A DNA stretch of 64,000 nt. Source: JACQHM01 sp964535215. GTDB taxonomy: Bacteria; Methylomirabilota; Methylomirabilia; Methylomirabilales; JACQHM01. The stretch covers positions 8,834 to 72,833 of the forward strand of contig CAZHST010000013.1 of the NCBI GenBank assembly GCA_964535215.1, written 5' to 3'. This document shows, piece by piece, positions 1 through 7,858 of this stretch (the stretch's first letter is position 1; each line of letters begins with the position of its first letter). The position numbers and the translations under genes were made by a program. The notes beneath the pieces were generated by a model, which saw only the letters and a program-made list of their open reading frames with translations, did not search any database and was not told where the DNA came from.

Positions 1-76
1 TGACCTCCTCGACGGGCTTGCCAAGGTTAGAGGGGGAAAGGTTTCTGAGATGCGGGGAAGCCAGCTCTTCGATCAT
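1..76 (-). CDS. PLP-dependent aminotransferase (HisC-like), N-terminus only
   Basis: An ATG at 76 overlaps the stop of the upstream gene by four bases (ATGA), and the frame stays open to the window edge, giving 25 residues. They contain a 'GKPVEEV' stretch that resembles the start of histidinol-phosphate and related class I/II aminotransferases, where a 'P..PGKP-EE' motif opens the protein. It would be the next gene of the U32 operon. Only the first residues are visible, so substrate and even family are tentative; the tight stop-start coupling is the strongest evidence that it is a gene. Confidence 0.5.
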   Translation of the reverse strand, partial: MIEELASPHLRNLSPSNLGKPVEEV

Positions 77-2667
77 CGTAGGACGTGAACCTTTCCCGAG
101 TAGCCGTCGATCTTGACCCTGGTCCCCTCCGGGAGCAAGAGGGTGGCCTTTTCCAAGACCACGGCCGGGATACCACTCTCGCGGGCCAGGCAGGCGCCAT
201 GGGCGAGGATGCCCCCTGTCTCCAGGATGAGTCCTGCTGCCTTCCTGATGAGCGGGAACATGCCTAAGTTCGCTGACCTTGCTACGATCACGACATCTTC
301 GCTGACCTCCTCGAGACCCTTGGCGAAATCCAGCTCCTGGGGATCTATGATCCTCGCCGTTCCCACGGCTTCACCGGAAGAGACGGGGCTGCCGTGGAAC
401 TGTTGCACGGTCTCGAAGGTCGGCTTCTGACCGATCCCTTCCAAGGCATCCTCGAAGATCACGTTTGGCATCCGTCCGTGCTTTGAGAGATGAAGGGCCA
501 ACCGCCGCTCTTCTTTCCGTTGCTCTATTCTTCCTCTGATGGAATCGAAGGAGCTGAGGACCTCGGGGAGCTCTCGCGGATAGAGGTAAAAGAGGTCATC
601 CCGTTGAAGTCCAAGTTTCTCCGCCAAGGCCAGCAAGGCCCTGCGGATCAAGGCGTACTCTGCGGTCAGGTAGTACTTCACGGTCTCCCGAAGGGGGAGG
701 TAACGCTGGGCATAGGCGAGATCCTGAAACAGTTCCTGGATGAGGAGGGGGTTGACCCCCACCTGGGCCAGGCGGGTCCGAACCTCCTCTTCCCCTTTTC
801 TCCTTTTTCGGGTCTGTTCGATGGCTTCGTGGAAGGGGTCCCGGGCCCCCTTCTTGAATTCTTTCACCATCCCTTCGAGGATTTGAGGATCCTCGGCGAT
901 CCTGGGGAGGGAGATCTCCAGCTCGTTGGGGGCGAGGTGACCGTAGACCTCCAGGAATTCCCTGGGGGACACCTCCCCCTGAGCGAGTCGTGCCAGGTCC
1001 CTTGTCTGTTGACCGATCTTGCTTTCCTCTAATCCCCTGAGCAGATCCCCGATCAGCCTTTCCCCTTCTTCCGGGAAGAAGGCTGTCATCTTCTTCTTGA
1101 ACCTCTCGACGAAGAAAAAGCCGAGCCTGGCGGCGATGACAAAGTGGACTGCGGTAAAGGTCCTGAGATGCTCCAGATACGAGTGGATCTTTTCAACGAT
1201 CTCCTCAGGAGAGACCTGGGAGGGGTCGTCGTCCCTTTCCCGGGCCAGATAGCGTTGAAGGGCTGGCTCCACCTTAAAGGAGAATTCATCGAGGTAACCC
1301 TCGGCCCTTTCAATCATCCCGGCCAGAAACTCCAGGAAGCGGGCGTGATACCTTCGCCCCCTTTTCGGGCCAAAGCGGGTGATGGCTTCTTCAAGGGTCA
1401 GACTTTGCTCGTAGAGGCCGAGCTCCGGGTAGTTTGCCAGCCGGGGGTTTGCTTTCACCTTCTTGATATAGCCTTCGATGTCAAGGGGGAAGCCAATGTG
1501 GAAGGTGGCTGCATCAAGCTCCAGGTTGAAGTAAGGATGGCCGCAGATTAGCTCGAAGAGGCCTTCGGAGGTCTTGTCGTCGAGGTCGTAGCCCAGATGC
1601 CGTCGGCCGATCTGGATCCCACCCTCTTCAGCGAAGATGTAGGTGAAGATCCCGAAGCTCATCGGCGTCGGGGTCGGGAGGATCTCCCCGATGTTCCCGT
1701 TGCTGTAAACGGCCTCGCTACAGGTGAGCCTCCCCTTTTGCCTCAGATCGGTGATCCTGGAGCGGAGCCGCTCCACCTCCTTCTTCCGATACCGCTCGAT
1801 TTTTACCTCAAGCGGTTCATGGCCGATCGGGACCGGTCTCGACTGGACGATGGCAAGCTTTCCACCAGCAAAGGCGAATTCGATGTCCTGGGGCCCTTGA
1901 AAAAGGGCCTCGAGGGTCAGGCCTTGTTGAACCAAAAGGGCCAGCTGCTCGGGTGTAAGGGTCGGCCGATTCCTCCTCTCTTCCGGCACCGGGACCTCGC
2001 CCTTCAGGCAAAGCATGGAGGTTTTCTCAGAAAGTCTCTGATCAAGGATCCGTCCGTTCCTGCCCACACGGAAGACATCGCCCTGGACCTTTCCGGAAAC
2101 CAGCGGCTCGCTTAAACCAAAGACCGAGTTGATGAACAATTCCTCCCGGTCCAGCGTGATGGGGTTCAAGGTGTACATCACGCCTGAGACCTCGGCGTCG
2201 ATCATCTCCTGGACCACGATGGCCATCCCGTAGCCCTCCTGGTCCCCATCGAGGCCCATGCACCTCCGGTAAAGATCCGATCTAACGGTTTCCAGCGAAA
2301 GGAAACACTCCTTGATCGCCTCCAGGAGTTCTTCCTCCGAGCTCACGTTCAGGCGGGAGAGGTAGATGCCGGCAAAGCTTGCATGGGGGAGGTCTTCGTG
2401 GGTCGCGGAGCTTCTTACCGCAACATGATGAAAAGCTCGTTCTCGATAGGCCGCCAGGATCCTGTTCTTCAAAGGGTCGGGGATCTCGATCCCCCCGGAA
2501 GGGGAGCGCCCCGCTTTCCTGAAGGCGTTGGTCGTGATGACAAAGCCCCTCGGCACGGGAAGGCCGGCCTTGATCATCAGGCCCAGGTTCAAGGCCTTGA
2601 CCCCAACCAGGGAAAGGTCCCCTTCCCGAACATCCCCGAGATCAAGGAGGTCCAACTCGTCAGCCAC
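73..2667 (-). CDS. PEP/pyruvate-binding phosphotransferase with rifampicin-phosphotransferase-like layout
   Basis: The 864-residue protein has an N-terminal ATP-grasp PEP/pyruvate-binding domain (about residues 15-285, with 'VRSSATHEDLP' and 'QSRPV') and a long middle region. It ends in a swivelling phosphohistidine domain ('GGILAHGACLARESGIPAV', His near residue 828). PEP synthase carries its His domain in the middle and a PEP-binding barrel at the C-terminus; here the His domain is terminal and the barrel is absent. Length and order match rifampicin phosphotransferases (about 867 residues) and phenylphosphate-synthase-like enzymes, which move the beta-phosphate of ATP to a hydroxyl group. 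Start is a GTG with GGGAGGGAG just upstream. It follows a U32 gene by 45 bases, so I infer phosphorylation of a pathway intermediate; the real acceptor is unknown. Confidence 0.8.
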   Translation of the reverse strand: MADELDLLDLGDVREGDLSLVGVKALNLGLMIKAGLPVPRGFVITTNAFRKAGRSPSGGIEIPDPLKNRILAAYRERAFHHVAVRSSATHEDLPHASFAGIYLSRLNVSSEEELLEAIKECFLSLETVRSDLYRRCMGLDGDQEGYGMAIVVQEMIDAEVSGVMYTLNPITLDREELFINSVFGLSEPLVSGKVQGDVFRVGRNGRILDQRLSEKTSMLCLKGEVPVPEERRNRPTLTPEQLALLVQQGLTLEALFQGPQDIEFAFAGGKLAIVQSRPVPIGHEPLEVKIERYRKKEVERLRSRITDLRQKGRLTCSEAVYSNGNIGEILPTPTPMSFGIFTYIFAEEGGIQIGRRHLGYDLDDKTSEGLFELICGHPYFNLELDAATFHIGFPLDIEGYIKKVKANPRLANYPELGLYEQSLTLEEAITRFGPKRGRRYHARFLEFLAGMIERAEGYLDEFSFKVEPALQRYLARERDDDPSQVSPEEIVEKIHSYLEHLRTFTAVHFVIAARLGFFFVERFKKKMTAFFPEEGERLIGDLLRGLEESKIGQQTRDLARLAQGEVSPREFLEVYGHLAPNELEISLPRIAEDPQILEGMVKEFKKGARDPFHEAIEQTRKRRKGEEEVRTRLAQVGVNPLLIQELFQDLAYAQRYLPLRETVKYYLTAEYALIRRALLALAEKLGLQRDDLFYLYPRELPEVLSSFDSIRGRIEQRKEERRLALHLSKHGRMPNVIFEDALEGIGQKPTFETVQQFHGSPVSSGEAVGTARIIDPQELDFAKGLEEVSEDVVIVARSANLGMFPLIRKAAGLILETGGILAHGACLARESGIPAVVLEKATLLLPEGTRVKIDGYSGKVHVLR

Positions 2668-2712
2668 GCTCCCTCCCTTACAGGTTTTCCGTTGGGAAAG
2701 ATCGTGGTGAGA

Positions 2713-3678
2713 CTACGCCGGCACCACGGCCTCGGAGAGGCGGCGGCGATCCCGCTTCCCCCGTTCAACCACCCATCGCTTTTTCAGCTCTTCCCATTCG
2801 GGGAGGAACCGTTGGAAGGAAACGCCGTCAGGGGCCATCAAGGCCTCATCAAGGACCTTTCTGTAGAACGCGGTAATATCCCGCATCAAGCCCTCAGGAT
2901 GTTCCCTTCCCGGGATCTTCAGGTAATCCACACCGATCCTGACGTAGTCGGGAAGCTCCCAGAGGAGGAGGGTAGGGTTGGTTTTTAAAGAGACTTTCTT
3001 CCGGGTAGGGCCGTCCACGCCCGAGACGTCCCATCCCGCCTGACAAACCCGGTGGCAGCTCCCCCCCCGGTTTGAGCTCCCCAGGTAGTGATCCTTGCCA
3101 TCGGCGTCCACAACGTGTTCGAACTTAAAGTAGCTGGACATGGTACACTTGCCGGGGCAGATGATTCCCCGTTGAAGAGGCTGGAACAGGAAGGCCTCCA
3201 CGCGGACACCCACCTCCTGCTTGATTCTCTTGATGTCGGCGATCTCAACCCCCCACCGGTAGGAGAGGATGATAAAGGTAGCCCCGATTTCCCGGTAGAA
3301 TCGGATGTCCTCCCGGTTGGCCACAGCGCAGGTGACGCTGGCGTGGATGTCCACATGGGGGAAATGCCTCCGCACCTGCCTGATACACCCGGGATCGTTC
3401 ATGATGAAACCGTTCAAACCCCAGGTGCTGTAGGTCTCCACCTTCTTTAACAGGAGGGGGATCTCCTTCGGACCGGGCAGGGTGTTCAAGGCGACCTTTA
3501 CCTCTTTCCCCGTGTCCGAAGCGGCTTCGTAGACCTCCTTGATCTCCTCATCCGTCAGCTCATCCTCGGGAGGCCGCCGGCTCCAACCCATGGCGCCGAC
3601 GTAGACGGCATCAGCACCCGCCTCCAGGACGAGGAGGGCCATCTCCTTGGTCCCTCCGGGGGCCAAAAGCTTCGTCAT
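2713..3678 (-). CDS. U32-family protein (UbiU-related), copy a
   Basis: A 321-residue protein of the peptidase U32 family. It opens with 'LLAPGGT' and 'GADAVYVGAMGWSRR', the usual start of the U32 TIM barrel. Four cysteines at about 174, 178, 208 and 212 (C-x3-C-x29-C-x3-C) occupy the region where UbiU, TrhP and RlhA bind a 4Fe-4S cluster. Characterised U32 proteins hydroxylate rings or RNA bases without oxygen; most are not peptidases. It is one of three close paralogues in this operon (with 4737-5699 and 5710-6666). Start ATG has GGAGGG upstream. The cluster and family are well supported; substrate and reaction are inferred only from family members. Confidence 0.88.
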   Translation of the reverse strand: MTKLLAPGGTKEMALLVLEAGADAVYVGAMGWSRRPPEDELTDEEIKEVYEAASDTGKEVKVALNTLPGPKEIPLLLKKVETYSTWGLNGFIMNDPGCIRQVRRHFPHVDIHASVTCAVANREDIRFYREIGATFIILSYRWGVEIADIKRIKQEVGVRVEAFLFQPLQRGIICPGKCTMSSYFKFEHVVDADGKDHYLGSSNRGGSCHRVCQAGWDVSGVDGPTRKKVSLKTNPTLLLWELPDYVRIGVDYLKIPGREHPEGLMRDITAFYRKVLDEALMAPDGVSFQRFLPEWEELKKRWVVERGKRDRRRLSEAVVPA

Positions 3679-3689
3679 CGTTTCCCTCC

Positions 3690-3785
3690 TAGGAAGCCTT
3701 CAGCTATTAGCCATCAGCGGTCAGGTTTGAGGAGGTTCAAGGTTCAACGTTGAACTTTGAACCGTTTTTGGCTGACGGCTAAGGG
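3690..3785. repeat. Imperfect palindromic element between two genes
   Basis: The core 3734-3763 is a 30-base near-perfect palindrome (two mismatches, centred on AACGTT). Outer arms add TTAGCCATCAGC on the left (from about 3708) and, inverted, TTAGCCGTCAGCC on the right. The right arm runs over the TAG stop (3779-3781) of the upstream gene. The structure resembles a dispersed REP- or MITE-like unit, or a stable mRNA hairpin inside the operon. Only one copy is evident in this window. Confidence 0.6.
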
Positions 3786-4735
3786 CTTATGTTCGTAAAG
3801 GTCCCTGGGGGGATCGTCGCAACCCCTAAGGCCTCCGATCCCACCAGCCGCACCAGCTCGTCGAAGAAGAGGTGGATCTCCCTAATGGTCTCTAGATCCC
3901 AGGATGTCATCACCCGGGACCGCCAGCTCTCTCTTAACGCATGGAGGACTTTGGTCTCGATCCCGCCAAGCACCTCTCGCCCGATCTCCTCCCAGATCGT
4001 GTCATCCTCTTTCATGTATGCTGCCGCCTCACAGTAGGCCTTGATAAACCCTTGGAGGAGGTCAGGGTGCTTGGCTAGGCATTCATCTTTCACGGTGAAG
4101 GCCGTGATGGGGATCATCCTTTTCACCCCAAGTTCCCCGATCAAGTCCTGGACATCCAGGACCTGCCGGTAGCGCCCCGTGGCCACCAGGGGGGGGATCA
4201 GTTGCCAAAACTGAAAAGCGCCATCGACCTTTCCCTCTTCGAGAAGCTGGACAAGGGCGGTCTTTGAGAGGGCCTCGACGACCCTTCCCTCTTCCTGGGG
4301 ATCGAAGCCGTAGAGCTTCCGGCAGGCTCCTCTCGTGATCAGCCAGTTTTTGTCCAGGAGTCGGACAACCCCGATTCGTCTTCCCCGGAGATCCTGTAGG
4401 TCCCGGATAGGGGAGTCGTGGGGGGCGACCAATCCTCCGACGATCCTCCCGTAGGGGAAGACGGCGGTGATGGGAACCCCCCGAGTCCGATGACGGGCGA
4501 TGGAGATCCAATCAATATCCACCAGGTCCGCCGTTCCGTCCTGAAGGGCGATCTCAAAGGATTGGAGGGATCCTTTGACCTGATCCTTCAGGAGGGTCAT
4601 CTCCAGGAGAAAGCCCTGCTTTCGATCCAGGCCAAGTTTTTTCAGGACGTACATCAGCCACCGGGGGCTTCCATGGGGCTCAAAGGCCGCTTTTAGGACC
4701 CCGGCTCCCGATGAGGGCTGGGTCAGCGCCGGCAT
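3779..4735 (-). CDS. Cytoplasmic THI5/NMT1-like substrate-binding-fold protein
   Basis: A protein of 318 residues with the fold of SsuA/THI5/NMT1-type periplasmic binding proteins, but with no signal peptide or lipobox. No ABC permease or ATPase of the uptake type lies nearby. It is a clear paralogue of the protein at 12838-13785, sharing 'DIDWISIAR', 'RGRRIGVVR/RGKRIGVVR' and 'CRKLY-FDPQEE'. I chose the ATG at 4735 because GGAAGGGG precedes it; an upstream TTG at 4750 would add five residues. It sits between two U32 genes. Members of this fold without export signals include pyrimidine synthase THI5, so an enzyme or intracellular binder is more likely than a transporter subunit. The CCCFC motif of THI5 is not present. 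Confidence 0.78.
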   Translation of the reverse strand: MPALTQPSSGAGVLKAAFEPHGSPRWLMYVLKKLGLDRKQGFLLEMTLLKDQVKGSLQSFEIALQDGTADLVDIDWISIARHRTRGVPITAVFPYGRIVGGLVAPHDSPIRDLQDLRGRRIGVVRLLDKNWLITRGACRKLYGFDPQEEGRVVEALSKTALVQLLEEGKVDGAFQFWQLIPPLVATGRYRQVLDVQDLIGELGVKRMIPITAFTVKDECLAKHPDLLQGFIKAYCEAAAYMKEDDTIWEEIGREVLGGIETKVLHALRESWRSRVMTSWDLETIREIHLFFDELVRLVGSEALGVATIPPGTFTNISP

Positions 4736-4736
4736 C

Positions 4737-5699
4737 TCATCCCCTTCCAACCGCTGCCTGGGAGAGGAGAAGGCCTGCCCGCCGGCTCCTCTCCATGGTC
4801 CACCGCTTTTTCAGCTCCTGCCACGGAGCAACATACCGTTCCAGGGAGACTTCGCCAGGGGAGGCTTTGACCTCGTCCACGACCCCTCGATAGAATCGGA
4901 CCAGGTCCCTAACCAGCTCTACGGATCGCTCCCTCCCTTGGATTTTCAGGTACTCAACCCCTGCCTTGATGTACCCGGGCACCTCCCACAGCATGAAGGT
5001 TGGATCGGATCGTAAGGTGGTCTTTCTTAGCGTCCCCTCGGGGGAAAGGGTGAACTCCCATCCTGCCTGACAGACCCGGGAACAGCCTCTGGCCCCCCGG
5101 TTGGCGCTCCCGAGAAAGCCCTCCTCGATCCCATCAGACCAGTCTTTGTAGACAAGATAGCTGGACATGATGCACTTCCCCGGGCAGACGAGCCCCCCTT
5201 GAAGGGGTTGGAAGAGAAAGACCTCAAGTCCCACATCCAGTTCGGCCTTGATCGCTCTAACCTCCTCGACGCTCAAGCGGTAGGGGAGGATCACGAAGGT
5301 CGCGCCCAGATCCCGGTAAAACCGGATATCCTCCCGGTTTGTCAGACCGCAGCCGACACTGGTATGGATGCCAATAAAGGGGAAGTGGCGCCTCACCTCC
5401 ACCAGGCACCCTGGATCGGCGATCATGAGCCCTGAGACCCCCCAGTCCACGTACTGCTCCACCTTCTTCAAGAGAAGCTTCATCTCCGTCGGACCAGGCA
5501 TGGCGTTGATGGCGACCTTCACCTCCCGCCCAAGGGTCCGGGCGAACTCGTTCAGCTCCTTGATCTCCCCATCCTTCAGATCCAGCTGGTAGGATCGCCG
5601 ACTCCATCCAAAGGCCCCCACGTAGACAGCCTCGGCCCCCTCCTCCAAGACCGTGTAGGCCATCTCCAGGGTCCCACCAGGAGCCAGAAGCTTCGCCAT
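4737..5699 (-). CDS. U32-family protein (UbiU-related), copy b
   Basis: The 320-residue U32 protein is collinear over its whole length with copies a and c, including 'LLAPGGT', 'GAEAVYVGAFGWSRR' and the Cys set at about 172, 176, 206 and 210 (C-x3-C-x29-C-x3-C). It shares 'ANRGARGCSRVCQAGW' type context with RNA- and quinone-hydroxylating U32 proteins. Its TGA stop overlaps the ribosome-binding region of the next gene, and the start ATG has GAGGAGG upstream, so translation is coupled. The close similarity of a, b and c indicates local duplication. Enzymatic role is inferred from UbiU, TrhP and RlhA; no protease motif was identified. Confidence 0.88.
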   Translation of the reverse strand: MAKLLAPGGTLEMAYTVLEEGAEAVYVGAFGWSRRSYQLDLKDGEIKELNEFARTLGREVKVAINAMPGPTEMKLLLKKVEQYVDWGVSGLMIADPGCLVEVRRHFPFIGIHTSVGCGLTNREDIRFYRDLGATFVILPYRLSVEEVRAIKAELDVGLEVFLFQPLQGGLVCPGKCIMSSYLVYKDWSDGIEEGFLGSANRGARGCSRVCQAGWEFTLSPEGTLRKTTLRSDPTFMLWEVPGYIKAGVEYLKIQGRERSVELVRDLVRFYRGVVDEVKASPGEVSLERYVAPWQELKKRWTMERSRRAGLLLSQAAVGRG

Positions 5700-5709
5700 G
5701 GTTTCCTCC

Positions 5710-6666
5710 TCACGCCTTTGCCCGGGCGATAAGGCGCTCGTCCCGTCTGTTCCGCTCGGTGATCCATCGCCTTTTCAGTTCCTCGATCTCTGGAACGTAC
5801 CTTTCAGGAGAGAACCCATCGGGAGAGGTCAGGATCTCATCCACCACCTTCCGGTAGAACCGGACGATGTCCCGGACGAGGGTCTCGGACCGGTCCCTCC
5901 CGGGAACCTTGAAGTACTCAACGCCCGCCTTGATGTAATCGGCCAGCTCATGGAACCAAAGGCGGGGGTTCCCCTTCAGGATGGTCTTCCTGGAGAGGGG
6001 TTGATCGTCCGTGGCCACATCCCACCCGACCTGGCAGATCCGGAGACAGTCCCCGCCCCGGTTGGCGCTCCCGTAGAAGTAATCCTTCCCCTCGGCATCC
6101 ACCCAATGCCTGAAGCTGAAGTAGCTCGACATGGTGCATTTCCCGGGGCAGATGATCCCCCCTTGGGTGTCCGTCCTGAAGAGGAAGATCTCCAGGCCCA
6201 CATCAATCGTCTGCTTGATCGCCTTGACCTCCTCCAGCCACATCCGGTAAGGGAGGATGATGTAGGTGGCCCCCATGTCCTTGTAGAATTTGACGTCCTC
6301 AGCGTTTGTCAGACCCGTCCCGACGCTGACGTGGATCGCGATCTCGGGGAAATGTTTCCTGACCTGGACCAGGCAGCCGACATCCGAGATCATGAACCCG
6401 GAGACCCCCCAGCCGATATACCGGTCCACCTTCTTCAGGAGGAGGGGGATCTCCGTAGAACTCGGCATCGTGTTCAGGACCACCCTGACCTCCTTCCCTT
6501 TGGTCTCGGCGAAGGCCACCAGATCCCGGATCTCCTCGTCTTTCAGCTCTACGTCAGAGCCCCGCCGACTCCATCCCAAGACGCCGACGTAGACGGCATC
6601 GGCCCCTTCCTCCAACACCGAGTAGGCCATCCGCATCGTCCCACCAGGGGCCATCAACTTCGACAT
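5710..6666 (-). CDS. U32-family protein (UbiU-related), copy c
   Basis: The third paralogue, 318 residues, directly follows the UbiV-like gene in the transcript. Cysteines at about 173, 177, 207 and 211 keep the C-x3-C-x29-C-x3-C spacing of copies a and b, consistent with a 4Fe-4S site. The N-terminal 'LMAPGGT' and 'GADAVYVGVLGWSRR' motifs and the C-terminal 'FKVPGRDRSE' are conserved with the others. The start ATG has GGGAGGG upstream, and 10 bases separate it from copy b. In E. coli UbiU works as a heterodimer with UbiV; the adjacent UbiV-like gene makes a similar pairing plausible. Confidence 0.88.
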   Translation of the reverse strand: MSKLMAPGGTMRMAYSVLEEGADAVYVGVLGWSRRGSDVELKDEEIRDLVAFAETKGKEVRVVLNTMPSSTEIPLLLKKVDRYIGWGVSGFMISDVGCLVQVRKHFPEIAIHVSVGTGLTNAEDVKFYKDMGATYIILPYRMWLEEVKAIKQTIDVGLEIFLFRTDTQGGIICPGKCTMSSYFSFRHWVDAEGKDYFYGSANRGGDCLRICQVGWDVATDDQPLSRKTILKGNPRLWFHELADYIKAGVEYFKVPGRDRSETLVRDIVRFYRKVVDEILTSPDGFSPERYVPEIEELKRRWITERNRRDERLIARAKA

Positions 6667-6683
6667 GGTCTTCCCTCCCTTCT

Positions 6684-7610
6684 TCAGGATCGTGTGCCCT
6701 GAAGCAGAAGCTCACGGCCGATATAGTCCTGCCCGGATCTCCCGAAGGAGTAGCCGTTGCAGAAGCCTAACGGGGCTAGGGATCGAAGCTCTGTCAACCA
6801 GTGAGGGGTGCAGAACTCCTCTCCCGCCATGGCCCTTTGGAGGGCCTCGCGGTAGATGCCCCCGACCATCTTCACGTAACCAGGATCTTCACCCAGGGTA
6901 TGGATGTAGAAGGTGTCAAAGCCCTGTTTCACGAGGAGGTCCAGGTGTTCCAGCAGGCAGAGGTCCTTCCCGCTCAAGTTGACCCTCCCGATGTTCTTCA
7001 TGTGCCACTCCTCGTGGGTCAGCCAATGCCCCTGGGCACAACCCTCCTCGCAGTGGGCGGGGACTTTTTTCGTGTATTCGGTGAGGAAGCAGGTGGCCGA
7101 GATCACCAGGGGGATCTTGCCGTGGAGGGGGAGGATGACCTGGATAGGGGTATGATCCCTGATGTAGAGGATCTCCTCCAGGCTGAGCTCAGCGTTCGGG
7201 AAGACCCGCACGACCCCGTAGCCTTTCAGGACCCTGGCCGTCTCGTCGGTGTAGAGGTTGCCGAAGACCCCTAAATGGATAGGGATCTCACCCCTGAGTT
7301 CCCTGACGATCCTCAAAAGCCCCATGCTGTGGACCTCAATGCCATCAAGGGGGAGGTCTCTCGACTCCTGCACAAGGACCCTAATCCAGGGAAGATCGCT
7401 GTCCTTCGGGATCGCATAAAGACTCAAGTAGCATTTCTTACCCATGGCCTTCACCCGGTAGACCCCTTCTCGGAGCTCTTGGAGGCACGAGCTGAAGTTG
7501 CCGGGGTAGAGGGGGCAGGTGAAGTCGCCCAGGTAGAGGGCGTCATAGGCTGAAAAGTCATAGGCTTGGAGCTTCTCCATGTTGGGGACATGGGTCGCTA
7601 ACTCAAACAT
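6684..7610 (-). CDS. UbiV-like U32-family protein
   Basis: This 308-residue protein is more divergent from its three U32 neighbours and resembles E. coli UbiV. It has 'LYLGDFTCPL' (Cys about 32, matching UbiV Cys39), then cysteines 174, 187 and 191 in the exact C-x12-C-x3-C spacing of UbiV Cys180-Cys193-Cys197. A C-terminal 'CNGY' is also found in UbiV. UbiV and UbiU together carry 4Fe-4S clusters and hydroxylate the ubiquinone ring without oxygen. It is the first gene of the operon, 65 bases below a sigma-54 promoter, with a strong GGAGGAGG ribosome site. No ubiT or other ubi gene is in the window, so a substrate other than a ubiquinone precursor is possible. Confidence 0.8.
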   Translation of the reverse strand: MFELATHVPNMEKLQAYDFSAYDALYLGDFTCPLYPGNFSSCLQELREGVYRVKAMGKKCYLSLYAIPKDSDLPWIRVLVQESRDLPLDGIEVHSMGLLRIVRELRGEIPIHLGVFGNLYTDETARVLKGYGVVRVFPNAELSLEEILYIRDHTPIQVILPLHGKIPLVISATCFLTEYTKKVPAHCEEGCAQGHWLTHEEWHMKNIGRVNLSGKDLCLLEHLDLLVKQGFDTFYIHTLGEDPGYVKMVGGIYREALQRAMAGEEFCTPHWLTELRSLAPLGFCNGYSFGRSGQDYIGRELLLQGTRS

Positions 7611-7663
7611 TGTCGCCTCCTCCAGGATTTTTCGCCCTGTTTAGAGCAGGGATCACCAGCCTT

Positions 7664-7679
7664 TATAGGTTAGCCTATA
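7664..7679. promoter_or_regulatory. Palindrome over the U32 operon transcription start
   Basis: TATAGG-TTAG-CCTATA is a perfect 6-4-6 inverted repeat straddling the start site (about 7675) predicted from the sigma-54 promoter. A second small hairpin, CCCTG-N7-CAGGG (7635-7651), lies in the leader. The palindrome could be an operator for the PAS-LuxR regulator encoded just upstream, or an mRNA 5' hairpin. Confidence 0.4.
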
Positions 7680-7685
7680 GGGAGT

Positions 7686-7701
7686 GGCAAATACTGTTCC
7701 A
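7686..7701 (-). promoter_or_regulatory. Sigma-54 promoter of the U32 operon
   Basis: On the minus strand the sequence is TGGAACAGTATTTGCC. It has GG at -24 and GC at -12 separated by exactly 10 bases, and the TTGC box is intact (consensus TGGCACGN4TTGCW). The predicted start is near 7675, leaving a 65-base leader to the UbiV-like gene. Confidence 0.72.
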
Positions 7702-7785
7702 TACCTAACCGGAGAAGGCTGATGCATCTGGATTATTTTGGTAGTGAAGATGTCCTAAAGGCAGAGGGGAAGAAGGGAAGAGAAT

Positions 7786-7819
7786 GGGGCATTTGACCAA
7801 CAAGGGCATTTCACCCACC
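7786..7819. promoter_or_regulatory. Candidate activator site upstream of the U32 operon
   Basis: The plus strand reads GGGGCATTTGACCAA, then a second GGGCATTTCACCC, so a GGGCATTT element repeats with a 17-base period. It is 85-118 bases upstream of the -24 box, the usual range for an enhancer of an NtrC-type activator. A related GGGGATTTGGCAAA string lies upstream of the second sigma-54 promoter (19649-19683). Confidence 0.45.
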
Positions 7820-7858
7820 CTTCGTTTCAATCTGAAATCTAAAATCCCCTGCCCGCAG

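Noticed and set aside
3779..4735. ABC importer substrate-binding protein
   Set aside because: The fold fits, but there is no signal peptide or lipobox and no importer permease or ATPase nearby.
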